From positions 189,595 through 253,594 of the forward strand of contig CAXYCJ010000006.1 in NCBI GenBank assembly GCA_964275585.1: a DNA stretch of 64,000 nt, read 5' to 3'. Each line of letters starts with the position of its first letter. Position 1 is the first letter of the stretch. Made by a program: the position numbers and the translations under genes. Below, in pieces: positions 43,511 to 52,285 of this stretch. The stretch comes from D2472 sp964275585 (GTDB taxonomy: Bacteria; Pseudomonadota; Gammaproteobacteria; Magnimaribacterales; D2472). The notes beneath the pieces are model-generated. The model was given only the letters and a program-made list of their open reading frames with translations. It was not told where the DNA came from and did not search any database.

Positions 43511-44648
43511 TTATATAATTATTGAAATTAGTTTTCTATGAATGTGGATTCCAACCCCAAATTCTTCTAGTGAATATTGATGGGCTCCCATCTCATGCTG
43601 ATTCTCTTCTTTCCAGGCAGTCATTGGCATTCTCAGCTTGGTCGGTAAAATCCTGACCTATGAAATTATAGACAATCGACATTTCAGAAATTGGATCTTT
43701 AATCATTTTAAGAAAATCTAGATTCAAAAAATTTTCAGGATTAGAATTGCTAACTTCCATACAGTGGTTCAATACTTTTGCTAATTTTTTCGCCCAGTGA
43801 AAGCCAATATTATTTTTATCATAACTATTGGTTAAAGGTTCAAAACAGATTGGCACACATGGAGCAGAATGAAGGTACAGTTTTTTTGAGGATCTCTATG
43901 AGTTTGAATCACTTTTGAGTCAGGAAATACCATAAGTAATTTATCTATAAAACCAAGATGATGAGGTGATTTTAAAAACCCATTTCTTTTTATCTCTCCC
44001 AGGGTTTTGCCATTGAAGATATTGGAGCATGATTTTTAATTGCTTGTATGCATGAATATGATCTTGCTCTTCAACCCAAGATGAATAAGTAGGCAATCTC
44101 ATAAATGACTCAGGAACCGTGCTAAAAAAAAGTATGCTCAAGAAGCAAGATTTCCTCATCTGCTCCTTTGTAGTCCCATGGGTGAATAGTTAATGCATCT
44201 GGAGAAGCTGCAAACAACAGCATCAACTTCTGCTTTTCCTAAAGCCCATTCTCTCAGACGGATTACCTCGCTCTTCATTTGGCAGCATTGCTGGATATCT
44301 CCCTTCCCACCAAAGCATTGCCGTGTGTCTGGGGATCAGCAGCCAATAATCTATGGCGTCATGGTACTGCCGGTTCTTGGCAAACCAACAATTACAATTG
44401 GCGCAACTATTTGCTCATCTAGTATTTCAGGGTAATTTTTAACAGCATCTTCAATTCTTAGCATATTTGAAAGCACACCTATTAATCTATGATGCTGTGC
44501 TTGAATACCAATCTCATTTAGGTCAGCCTCAGTATTAATTGAATTTACTAATTTATTAAAACCCTCTTCAAATAGATGGTTACCTAGATTATCAAGGCCT
44601 GTAACTTTTTTTTGATTCTTTTAGTATTTCTTTAGCATTAAGCATCAT
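43511..44648 (-). pseudogene. Sulfotransferase-family gene, interrupted by about ten +1 frameshifts
   Basis: Read from the ATG at 44648 with frame changes, the protein is a clear sulfotransferase-like sequence: NHLFEEGFNKLVNSINTE near the start, the PAPS-loop-like GLPRTGSTM, HRLLAAD, LLLEHTFF, LQWQNPGRDKKKWVFK, GFIDKLLMVFPDSKVIQTH and a C-terminal EMGAHQYSLEEFGVG, ending at the TAA at 43513-43511. Every break I could place is a single extra base in a short run: A8 at 44606-44613 (T on the plus strand), runs near 44331-44334 and 44356, T8 at 44124-44131, A7 at 43881-43887 and others. Residues between breaks are well conserved. It begins within the end of the DUF1214 gene, so they form one operon. 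Sequence error is more likely than decay. Confidence 0.75.
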
Positions 44649-45730
44649 CCACCTCTAGTTCTGCTATTGACTTAACCTCAACTTTTGGTAAGGGGCAGGT
44701 GTCCAGACCCTATCCAGCGTAGTAACATTGCCACCGTTGCTCCTTCCTTCAGTAATAACGTTATTAGATACATTTAGAGGTGAATGACTCACAATAATCT
44801 TTACAGATGAATCTGAGTTTTAATGCTGCTGTTGAGGAGTTTAAGTGGATTTTATTATGCCTGTAATCTAATGATTCCATCCAATAGTTTTTCAAGTTGA
44901 AAATTCCAAAAATTACAATTAGGAATTTCAGATTTAATTTCAAGGAACTCATCAGAATTGAACTCATAGTAGCCATGAAGATAAAATATTTCTGGATCTC
45001 CTCCTGCTGCCTGAAAAAAATTTTGATCGCCTAAAGGAAGTGCATTTTTATGGTTCTTTTTAAACTCTTTAACCCATTTAAGAAATGTAGTTGAAGTACC
45101 TCTTATGAATCCGAGAGAATTTTGAAGGTGACGATTTAATTCATCACTTGAAAGAAGAATTGGATCATTTGGAACGGCAATATTCTTTATATTTACTACT
45201 GAGTGCTTTTGTTCAAGTCGACGTGAGTAGGTTTGGCGAACAATAAGCATATTTGCTTGAGCTGGAAGATGCAAATAATTAAGAGATGTTTGCTCCGGTC
45301 CTAAGGTCAAAATAAAGTCTCCGTCTTCGGTGACGCTCATTCCAGATAGATTTATTTCTCCCATAGATACCATAGTTCCATCTATAGAATATCTATTTTC
45401 CTTGAGACCAAAGCTTAAGTAGTCTGCTTCCCCAATGTTGCCATATACTTTATAAGTGAAAGCACCGTTAATATTTGAATTTAAATAAATATTATCTGGA
45501 TTATCAGCGCCAATTTTTGCAGTTTCATGTGAGAGGCTATAAAACGAAGGATGATTTGCATCAGAATGCTCAATATTCATCTCTAAAGACAGTCTAAGTA
45601 ATCTTGTAAGATACCTGTAGCCTTCAACCTCATCAGTTTCCGTTAGATGTTTTTGGCTTGAAACTATATCTCCAATGGACTTAAGCTCGTCACAAAATTC
45701 ATTCCACTTTTGCTTAAATGTTTGAGTCAT
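44638..45730 (-). pseudogene. DUF1214-like gene, C-terminus interrupted by +1 frameshifts
   Basis: The first 275 or so residues read intact (from 45730), with KWNEFCDELKSIG, TLGPEQTSLNYLHLP and GGDPEIFYLHGYYEF. The C-terminus, expected to be like NYWMESLDYRHNKIH, SVKIIVSHSPLNV, AMLLRWIGSG and PKVEVKSIAELEVDDA, is present but in other frames, with single-base expansions near 44888-44892 (A5 on the minus strand) and at three further short runs between 44690 and 44825. Once these are removed it ends at the TAA at 44640-44638, overlapping the sulfotransferase start by 11 bases. DUF1214/DUF1254 proteins are often in catabolic operons; function unknown. Reading as an intact gene with sequence errors is preferred. 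Confidence 0.7.
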
Positions 45731-45793
45731 ATTATTTCTTTTTAATTTAATAAATATATATTATGGTTAGTAGTAAATCATATAATTTTTAAG

Positions 45794-46864
45794 ATGCCAA
45801 AACCTCAAGAAAGAAATCAAGAAGAGACTAAAATAATTTTTCAATCCTGGTTGAAAAATAAGCTTGATGCCGCAACAAATATAAGTGTTAAAATTTTGGG
45901 TGGTCCAGAGAACACTGGTTTTTCTAACGAAACTTTAAGTTTTGAAGTTTCATACTCTCTCAATGATGAAACTATTAAAAAAGGAATGGTTTTAAGGTTT
46001 TATCCCGAAGGCTTTTTTGTTTTTCCTGATTACGATATCCATAAACAATTTTTAATCATGCAAAAATTGTCTGCTCATAATATTAAAGTTCCAAATGTTC
46101 TTTGGTACGAAGAAAGTGATGAAGTTTTTGGAACTTCATTTTATGTTATGGAAATGGCTCAGGGGGATGCCCCTTCTGATAATCCACCCTTCCATCAAGA
46201 GGGCTGGGTTGCTGAATCTTCAGAAGAAGTTCGAGAAAAAATCTGGTGGGGCTGGGTTGAAGAGATGTCAAAAGTTCATCAGATAGATATTTCGACTGGT
46301 GAGTATGAGTTTTTAAATAGACCTGAATTAGCTGGTAATTACCTAGATCAAGAGCTAAATTATTATTTTAATTTCCATGATTGGGCAATGGAAGGAGAGG
46401 CCCATCCAGTTGCTGATCAGGCCCGTGAATGGTTAGTTGCGAACAAACCTGTATCAAATCAATCTACCGTTATCTGGGGAGACTCCAGATGTGCAAACAT
46501 AATGTACTTACCTGATGGAGAAATCTCTGCAGTTCTTGATTGGGAAATGGCATCGTTGGGCGATCCTTGTATGGACTTAGCATGGGGCATCGCTATTGAC
46601 GATTGCAACAGCAAGGGCGTTGGAGTAGAAAGATTATCTGGATTTCCAGGACCTGTTGCTACTATAGCTAAATGGGAAGCTTTGACTGGTTTTAACGCAG
46701 ATAATTTTGACTACTTTTATACTTTGGCTTTATATAAATTTACAGTAATAATGATTAAAGTTGTTAGGAAGCTGGAGCATTACGAAATTATGCCAATGGG
46801 TTTAAATGCCCATATTAATAATCACGTCACCCCAATCTTAGAAGCAAAACTTAAGGAGCTTTAA
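45794..46864 (+). CDS. APH-like phosphotransferase (acyl-CoA-dehydrogenase-associated type)
   Basis: A 356-residue kinase-fold protein. The Brenner motif is WGDSRCANIMY (about 232-242), with Asp then Asn at the usual places, and AVLDWEMASLGDPCMDLAW (about 250-268) is the metal site. Upstream GGPENTGFSNETLSFEV is the nucleotide-binding loop. It resembles the APH domain of ACAD10/11-type proteins, thought to phosphorylate hydroxylated acyl compounds. It is 2 bases upstream of the aldehyde dehydrogenase gene and is divergent from the DUF1214 gene. Antibiotic resistance is not implied. Confidence 0.85.
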   Translation: MPKPQERNQEETKIIFQSWLKNKLDAATNISVKILGGPENTGFSNETLSFEVSYSLNDETIKKGMVLRFYPEGFFVFPDYDIHKQFLIMQKLSAHNIKVPNVLWYEESDEVFGTSFYVMEMAQGDAPSDNPPFHQEGWVAESSEEVREKIWWGWVEEMSKVHQIDISTGEYEFLNRPELAGNYLDQELNYYFNFHDWAMEGEAHPVADQAREWLVANKPVSNQSTVIWGDSRCANIMYLPDGEISAVLDWEMASLGDPCMDLAWGIAIDDCNSKGVGVERLSGFPGPVATIAKWEALTGFNADNFDYFYTLALYKFTVIMIKVVRKLEHYEIMPMGLNAHINNHVTPILEAKLKEL

Positions 46865-46866
46865 TT

Positions 46867-48393
46867 ATGGCTATTTTTTCTATATCTCACTCAGAGAGTG
46901 GTCGCAAGCAGCTGTCTCTCAAAAGTCCTGTAGACCTATCACATATTGATACATATGATTGCGCAACATCTGATGAAATATCCTTAGTCATGACGCAGGC
47001 AAAAATTGCTCAATCTAAATGGAAGCAAACAACTCTTAAAGAAAGGGTAGAGCTGATGCATAGAATTGCTGATATTGTGATTCAACAACAAGATAGAATT
47101 ATGGATGTTGTAATGCGTGAGACTGGCAAGCCTATTCAAGAAGCCATGGCCATGGAAGTATTTTCAGCTGTTGATTCATTGGTATTTTATGCCAAAAGAG
47201 CTGAGAAATGGCTTTCTGATAAAAAAATTAAGATGCATGGTCCGATGAGGTTTTTAAAGAAAACAATCATCACATACAAACCTCGAGGTGTTGTCGCAGT
47301 GATTACGCCATGGAATGGCCCATTTATCCTTTCAATTAACCCTGTTATTCAAGCAATACTATGTGGGAATAGCGTTATTGTTAAACCTTCTGAAGTTACA
47401 CCAATGTCTGGAGCTATGGTTCAAGAGATCTTTGCATTAGCTGATGCACCCATTCACTTGGTGCAAACCCTAATCGGTGATGGCGAAACTGGTGCTGAAC
47501 TTATCAGCCAAGGACCAGATAAGGTATCTTTTACCGGCAGTGTTGCTACAGGCAAGAAAATTGCTTCTAAGTGCGGGGAGATGCTTATTCCCTTTAGTCT
47601 AGAGCTTGGCGGAAAAGATGCAATGATTGTATGTTCCGATGCTGATGTTCAAGACGCAGCTAGTGGTGCCGTTGTAGGCTCCTTTATGAATGCTGGTCAA
47701 TACTGTTGTGGCACTGAAAGAGTTTATGTGATGGCAGATATTTATGATGAATTTGTTGAAAAAGTCGTATCAATTACAAATTCACTTGTTCAATCAAATG
47801 ACTGCAAAGGGGATGTAGGCCCTACATTTTGGGATAAGCAAATAGATATTATTGAAGATCATGTAGATGACGCCATTGCAAAAGGTGCTACTGTCCTAGC
47901 TGGTGGAAAAAGAAATCCAGCTTTTCAAGGTCTTTACTTTGAACCTACTGTAATGACTGAGGTCACCCATGATATGAAAATTATGAAGGACGAAACATTC
48001 GGGCCAGTGATGTGTATTATGAAAGTTAATTCTGAGGATGAAGCTTTATCTTTAGCAAATCAATCTCATTATGGTTTAAACGGAAATGTCTGGACAAAAG
48101 ATTTAGCCAAAGGTCAAAAAATTGCTCAGTCTATAGAAACAGGAGCTTGTTCAGTAAATGATATGGCCATGAGCTATGGTGTTAATGAGGTTCCATTTGG
48201 TGGCGTAAAAAATAGTGGCATAGGGGTCGTAAATGGTAAAGAGGGTTTGCTTGGATATGCTCACGCAATGCCTATAATTATTGGTAAAAAATCAGCATCA
48301 GCTTACCCCTATACAGATAAGTCATTTGATCAACTCAAAGGTGCTCTAAAAATATTTTGGGGAAACAGACTAGTTAGAAAATTATTTGGATAG
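46867..48393 (+). CDS. NAD(P)-dependent aldehyde dehydrogenase
   Basis: A 508-residue aldehyde dehydrogenase. Cofactor and catalytic segments are visible: VITPWNGPF (about 146-154), KPSEVTPMSG, SFTGSVATGKKI, the general-base Glu in LELGGKDAM (about 251), and the nucleophile in NAGQYCCGTERVY (about 283-295, with a double Cys), then ETFGPVMCIM. It oxidises an aldehyde to an acid; the substrate is not known. It follows the APH-like gene by 2 bases, so they form a bicistronic unit, and it ends 14 bases before the convergent SDR stop. Confidence 0.9.
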   Translation: MAIFSISHSESGRKQLSLKSPVDLSHIDTYDCATSDEISLVMTQAKIAQSKWKQTTLKERVELMHRIADIVIQQQDRIMDVVMRETGKPIQEAMAMEVFSAVDSLVFYAKRAEKWLSDKKIKMHGPMRFLKKTIITYKPRGVVAVITPWNGPFILSINPVIQAILCGNSVIVKPSEVTPMSGAMVQEIFALADAPIHLVQTLIGDGETGAELISQGPDKVSFTGSVATGKKIASKCGEMLIPFSLELGGKDAMIVCSDADVQDAASGAVVGSFMNAGQYCCGTERVYVMADIYDEFVEKVVSITNSLVQSNDCKGDVGPTFWDKQIDIIEDHVDDAIAKGATVLAGGKRNPAFQGLYFEPTVMTEVTHDMKIMKDETFGPVMCIMKVNSEDEALSLANQSHYGLNGNVWTKDLAKGQKIAQSIETGACSVNDMAMSYGVNEVPFGGVKNSGIGVVNGKEGLLGYAHAMPIIIGKKSASAYPYTDKSFDQLKGALKIFWGNRLVRKLFG

Positions 48394-48407
48394 TAGTAAA
48401 ATATAAT

Positions 48408-49181
48408 TTATCTTTTTGGATTTGCTGCATCAAGATAAGAGGGTGATTCTCCGCCACCATGAACTTCTAATGCAGATCCTGTTACCCACTTAGCTAGATC
48501 AGATGCAAAAAACACGCATGCATTTGCTACATCTAATGGCTCGCCCATTCTTTTCATGGCAATAGTTTTTGCTACTTTGTTAATTTCTTTTTTGCTTCCG
48601 TAATGAAGAATAGAATTTTCAGTTTCTATGTAACCAACAATAATAGAATTTACCTTGATTTTTGGGGCCCATTCCAGTGCAAGAGTTTTGGTGAGATTTA
48701 TCAGCCCCCCTTTTGCGGCTCCATATGCGGCGCTTCCTGGGGTTGGTCTAGATGCAACAACGCTCGATATATTTATAATATTTGATGTGCTATTTTGCTT
48801 CATCATGATTCTTGCAATTTTTTGACTTAGATTTAGAGGAGCAGTGAGATTTAGGTCAATAATCGCTTGATGAAATTTGTGAGAGACTGATATAGCTTTT
48901 ACTAGAGGGGAGCCCCCAGCATTATTTATAAGAACATCAATAGTTCCATGTGATTTTTTTAACTCATTAATTAAATTATCAATTGATTTATTGCTCCTAA
49001 TATCGCATTCAATAAAGATTGCTTTATTTCCCCTAGCTTGGATTGTTCGCTTTGGTTTTTGTCGAGCCAAAATTACAACTTTTGCGTCTAACTTTAAAAA
49101 AGTTTTAGCTATGACTGCGCCAATTCCCTTGGTGCCACCAGTAATCAGAATTACTTTCTTTTTAAAGTTAATATTTATCAT
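48408..49181 (-). CDS. Short-chain dehydrogenase/reductase
   Basis: A 257-residue SDR. Motifs: TGGTKGIGAVIA (about 14-25), NNAGG (about 87-91), catalytic Ser then YGAAKGGL (about 153-160) and a C-terminal VTGSALEVHGGG. It is rich in Lys and Ile compared with the SDR at 42.7 kb, so the two are distant paralogues. It converges on the aldehyde dehydrogenase gene; the divergent npdG gene lies across a 188-base A+T-rich gap that would hold the F420 operon promoter. Confidence 0.88.
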   Translation of the reverse strand: MININFKKKVILITGGTKGIGAVIAKTFLKLDAKVVILARQKPKRTIQARGNKAIFIECDIRSNKSIDNLINELKKSHGTIDVLINNAGGSPLVKAISVSHKFHQAIIDLNLTAPLNLSQKIARIMMKQNSTSNIINISSVVASRPTPGSAAYGAAKGGLINLTKTLALEWAPKIKVNSIIVGYIETENSILHYGSKKEINKVAKTIAMKRMGEPLDVANACVFFASDLAKWVTGSALEVHGGGESPSYLDAANPKR

Positions 49182-49369
49182 TCTTCTTTCCTTTATTAGA
49201 TAATCTTCTCTAAAAATGCATTGATTAAATGTTTTTCATTAAATATTACATCATTGATAACAAAGAAGCCTTAATTGAATTAAGAAATTTATTCATATTG
49301 ATCCATATTCCTTCATCAATAAGTTTGTATAATCTTAATATTATTATTGTAAATTTTTGGGGAACGTAA

Positions 49370-50002
49370 ATGAAAATAGCAATTCTTGGTGGCACAGGAG
49401 CATTAGGCAAGGGGTTAGCTTCGAGGTGGATTAAAGCTAAGCATGAGGTACTAATCGGAAGCAGGGATATCAATAAAGCTAAACAGATTGCTGAGGAGCT
49501 TGGTCTCACAGAATCGTCAGGGATGTTAAATATTGATGCAGCAGAGTCAGCTGAGATAGCATGCATTACAGTGCCTTTTGCACATCAAGAGCAAACACTT
49601 AAGAGTATTGAAAATAAACTTAAAGATAAAATCTTAATTGATGCGACTGTTCCTTTAGTTCCACCAAAGGTTATGAGAGTTCAACTTCCCTCAGAAGGCT
49701 CTGCTGCAATGAAAGCTCAAGGCATTCTGGGCGAAGACAGTATAGTTGTTTCGGCTTTTCAAAATATTTCTGCTGAATTATTACAAACAGACCAGGAAAT
49801 TGATTGTGATGTTCTTGTTTCTGGGGATTTTCTTGAAGCAAGGACTACTGTTATAGCTCTTGTAGCCGATGCAGGATTAAAGGGTTGGCATGCTGGTCCT
49901 TTGTGTAACTCAGTTGCTGCTGAAGCCTTGACATCAATTTTGATTACTATCAATAAAAAGCATTCACTGCAACATTCTGGTATAAAAATTACAGGCCTTT
50001 AG
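49370..50002 (+). CDS. npdG: NADPH-dependent F420 reductase
   Basis: A 210-residue F420:NADP oxidoreductase. It opens with MKIAILGGTGALGKGLASRW, the dinucleotide-binding loop, then GSRDINKAK, ITVPFAHQEQTL, DATVPLVPP and a C-terminal end HSGIKITGL that closely follows the family. The enzyme moves hydride between NADPH and F420 and would keep the cell supplied with F420H2. It is first in the F420 operon. The next gene, cofE, is in the same reading frame, separated by the single TAG at 50000-50002. Confidence 0.93.
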   Translation: MKIAILGGTGALGKGLASRWIKAKHEVLIGSRDINKAKQIAEELGLTESSGMLNIDAAESAEIACITVPFAHQEQTLKSIENKLKDKILIDATVPLVPPKVMRVQLPSEGSAAMKAQGILGEDSIVVSAFQNISAELLQTDQEIDCDVLVSGDFLEARTTVIALVADAGLKGWHAGPLCNSVAAEALTSILITINKKHSLQHSGIKITGL

Positions 50003-50056
50003 ATTTCGAGAAATAATATCAATTCACTTAACCTAACAGCATTAGAGAGTTTTCCT

Positions 50057-50779
50057 TTGATCCATCCTGGTGATGATCTAGCTAATCTTATAATTAATCA
50101 ATTAACTCAGCAGAATATTAATCTCGAAGATGGCGATATTTTAACTGTTGCACAAAAAGTTGTTTCTAAAAGTGAAAATAGATACCTAGATATATCAACA
50201 TTAACTCCAAGTTCTGACGCTATTTTATTGGCCAGAAAAATCGATAAAGATCCACAATTTGTTCAGGCGATATTAAATGAATCAAAACTAGTAGTTCGTC
50301 ACAGGATGGGGGTATTAATTGTGGAGCATAAGCTAGGCTTCATTCACGCTAATGCTGGGATAGATCGATCCAACATAGATCAATCATCCAATCAGGTTCT
50401 TTTGCTTCCTGAGAATCCTGACCTGTCAGCAAAAAAATTGTGTTCAACTATTAGCAAACGTCTCAATAGAAACATTGCTTTAATAATTACTGACACCATG
50501 GGTCGTCCTTTTAGGAATGGCATTGTAGGGTTTGCGATTGGCAGCTCAAACATAGAATGCGTGGTTGATGAAAGAGGTAAGCATGATCTATATGGAAATA
50601 TTTTGAAAGTCACTCAAATAGCAGTCGCAGATGAGCTCGCGGCAGCAGCTTCTCTGTTAATGGGCCAGGCGGACCAGAAGAAACCAATTGTTTTAATTAG
50701 AGGCTATAAATATAACTTCTCTAGGTCAAGCAATGGAGAGGAGCTAATTAGGAGTGAGGAAGAGGATTTGTTTAGATGA
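50057..50779 (+). CDS. cofE: F420-0:gamma-glutamyl ligase (CofE)
   Basis: A CofE-type ligase of at least 240 residues that adds glutamates to F420-0. Visible are IHPGDDLANLI, GDILTVAQKVVSKSE, RHRMGVLIVEHKLGFIHAN, NAGIDRSN, ITDTMGRPFRNG and VADELAAAASLLMGQA, all typical. The first usual start codon is the TTG at 50057, but family N-termini include a strand of about 14 residues before PGDD, and the upstream frame does encode such a strand (LNLTALESFPL) with no ATG, GTG or TTG before the npdG stop. The true start may be a rare codon such as ATT at 50003 or ATC at 50018. Unlike FbiB there is no C-terminal nitroreductase domain. Its TGA overlaps the cofD ATG. Confidence 0.92.
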   Translation: MIHPGDDLANLIINQLTQQNINLEDGDILTVAQKVVSKSENRYLDISTLTPSSDAILLARKIDKDPQFVQAILNESKLVVRHRMGVLIVEHKLGFIHANAGIDRSNIDQSSNQVLLLPENPDLSAKKLCSTISKRLNRNIALIITDTMGRPFRNGIVGFAIGSSNIECVVDERGKHDLYGNILKVTQIAVADELAAAASLLMGQADQKKPIVLIRGYKYNFSRSSNGEELIRSEEEDLFR

Positions 50780-51705
50780 AAAATTATTTACTTCTATGCG
50801 GTGGAGTTGGCGGAGCTAAGTTAGCACTAGGATTTTCTAAAATTCTACCTGAATCAAACTTTACAATAGTTGTAAACACTGGCGACGATTTCACTCATTT
50901 TAATCTAAAAATTTGTCCAGATCTTGATACTGTAATGTATACGCTGTCTAATGAGTCTGATCTCTCTAAAGGTTGGGGCAGGGCCAATGAGTCATGGGAA
51001 ATGTTATCTGCTCTAAAAAACCTTGGTGGGGAAACTTGGTTTCAACTAGGCGACAAAGATCTTGCAACCCATATTATACGAACCCAGCTCATTTCAAATG
51101 GTTCAAGTCTTTCCGAAGCTACCCAAGAATTAGCGAGTAGATTTGGTTTAAAAACTAATATTTTACCTATGACCGATGATCTAGTTGAGACATACATACA
51201 AACTCAAAATAGACTCTTATCTTTCCAGGAATATTTTGTAAAATTTCAATGTGAGCCCTCAGTTACTAATTTTGTATTTAAAGGTCTTGATAAAGCAAAG
51301 TTTAATCCCCTCATCAAGCTTGATAACTTTGACGAGATTATCATTTGCCCATCAAATCCTTTTGTGAGCATTAGTCCCATCATTCAGCTAGAACCTCTGA
51401 ATGAATATTTACAATCACACCCTGAAAGAGTTAATGTTGTTAGTCCAATTGTTAATTCAAAATCTTTAAAAGGCCCAACTTCTAAAATGATGAAAGAGCT
51501 TGGCATGGATACATCTGTCTTAACTATTGCAAAATATTACTCTAAATATGCTCAGACTTTATTCATCGATGCCAGCGACCACCAAGAGGAAAAGTTAATT
51601 AAAAATATGGGATACAAAGTATCACTTGCAGACTTGGTCATGAATAACCTAGATTCTAAAATTAACCTTGCACAATCAGTGATTGATTATTTGGAACTCA
51701 AGTAA
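50776..51705 (+). CDS. cofD: 2-phospho-L-lactate transferase (CofD)
   Basis: A 309-residue CofD. The glycine-rich nucleotide site GGVGGAKLALG (residues 8-18), NTGDDFTHFNLKICPDLDT (about 35-53), WFQLGDKDLATHI (about 92-104), LPMTDD and IICPSNPFVSISPI (about 192-205) are all diagnostic. It joins the deazaflavin Fo to the activated phospho-acid (lactyl, PEP or 3-phosphoglycerate derived) to form F420-0 or its dehydro form. It starts with an ATGA overlap with cofE and ends two bases before the cofC start. Length agrees with family. Confidence 0.95.
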   Translation: MKNYLLLCGGVGGAKLALGFSKILPESNFTIVVNTGDDFTHFNLKICPDLDTVMYTLSNESDLSKGWGRANESWEMLSALKNLGGETWFQLGDKDLATHIIRTQLISNGSSLSEATQELASRFGLKTNILPMTDDLVETYIQTQNRLLSFQEYFVKFQCEPSVTNFVFKGLDKAKFNPLIKLDNFDEIIICPSNPFVSISPIIQLEPLNEYLQSHPERVNVVSPIVNSKSLKGPTSKMMKELGMDTSVLTIAKYYSKYAQTLFIDASDHQEEKLIKNMGYKVSLADLVMNNLDSKINLAQSVIDYLELK

Positions 51706-51706
51706 C

Positions 51707-52285
51707 ATGCAGATATCTGCATTCATCCCTATTAAAAAGTTTAGTAACTCAAAAGGGCGCCTTGCCAGCATCCTATCTGAGCAACAAAGATCAGACCTTT
51801 CAAAAGCAATGGCCAATCAAACTATCAAGGCATTAATTCAATCTAGTATCTGCGATTCAATAACTTTGGTCACCAATGATCCTGATTTAGTTATAGAGGG
51901 CACTTCAACATTTTTTACTAATTCGTCTTTAAATAATGCGCTGCATGAAGCTATTAATAGCTTCAAATCAACTAATCCAATATTAATTATGCATGCAGAC
52001 CTACCAAAAATTAATCAGATAGATATTCAGTATCTGGTTAGCTCATTTAATGAGTCAATTATCAATATTGTTTCGGATGTTGATAATATTGGAACGAATT
52101 GTCTTCTTTATGATCGCGCAATGAAATTTACCTTACGATTTGGTATAAATAGTTATGAGTTATTTCTAACGGAGTTTAAAAATAATAATTGTAACTGGAA
52201 TAATCTTTCTATTGAGTCACTTCAGGATGACCTTGACTCAGAAGATGATTACTTCAAACTGAAGCATTATGTCCGAGGTGAATAG
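51707..52285 (+). CDS. cofC: 2-phospho-L-lactate/PEP guanylyltransferase (CofC/FbiD)
   Basis: A 192-residue CofC. It begins MQISAFIPIKKFSNSKGRL, the nucleotidyltransferase loop of this family, followed by LTLVTND-like and MHADLPKI (about 105) catalytic acidic segments. It activates a three-carbon phospho-acid with GTP; whether it uses 2-phospholactate, PEP or 3-phosphoglycerate cannot be told from motifs alone. The ATG at 51707, directly after the cofD stop, is preferred over an in-frame start inside cofD. Its 3' end overlaps the fbiC start by 17 bases. Confidence 0.9.
   Translation: MQISAFIPIKKFSNSKGRLASILSEQQRSDLSKAMANQTIKALIQSSICDSITLVTNDPDLVIEGTSTFFTNSSLNNALHEAINSFKSTNPILIMHADLPKINQIDIQYLVSSFNESIINIVSDVDNIGTNCLLYDRAMKFTLRFGINSYELFLTEFKNNNCNWNNLSIESLQDDLDSEDDYFKLKHYVRGE

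Noticed and set aside
49370..50779. An NpdG-CofE fusion broken by a TAG
   Set aside because: NpdG already has a normal length and the usual C-terminus HSGIKITGL, so the stop is probably native; a rare start for CofE is simpler.
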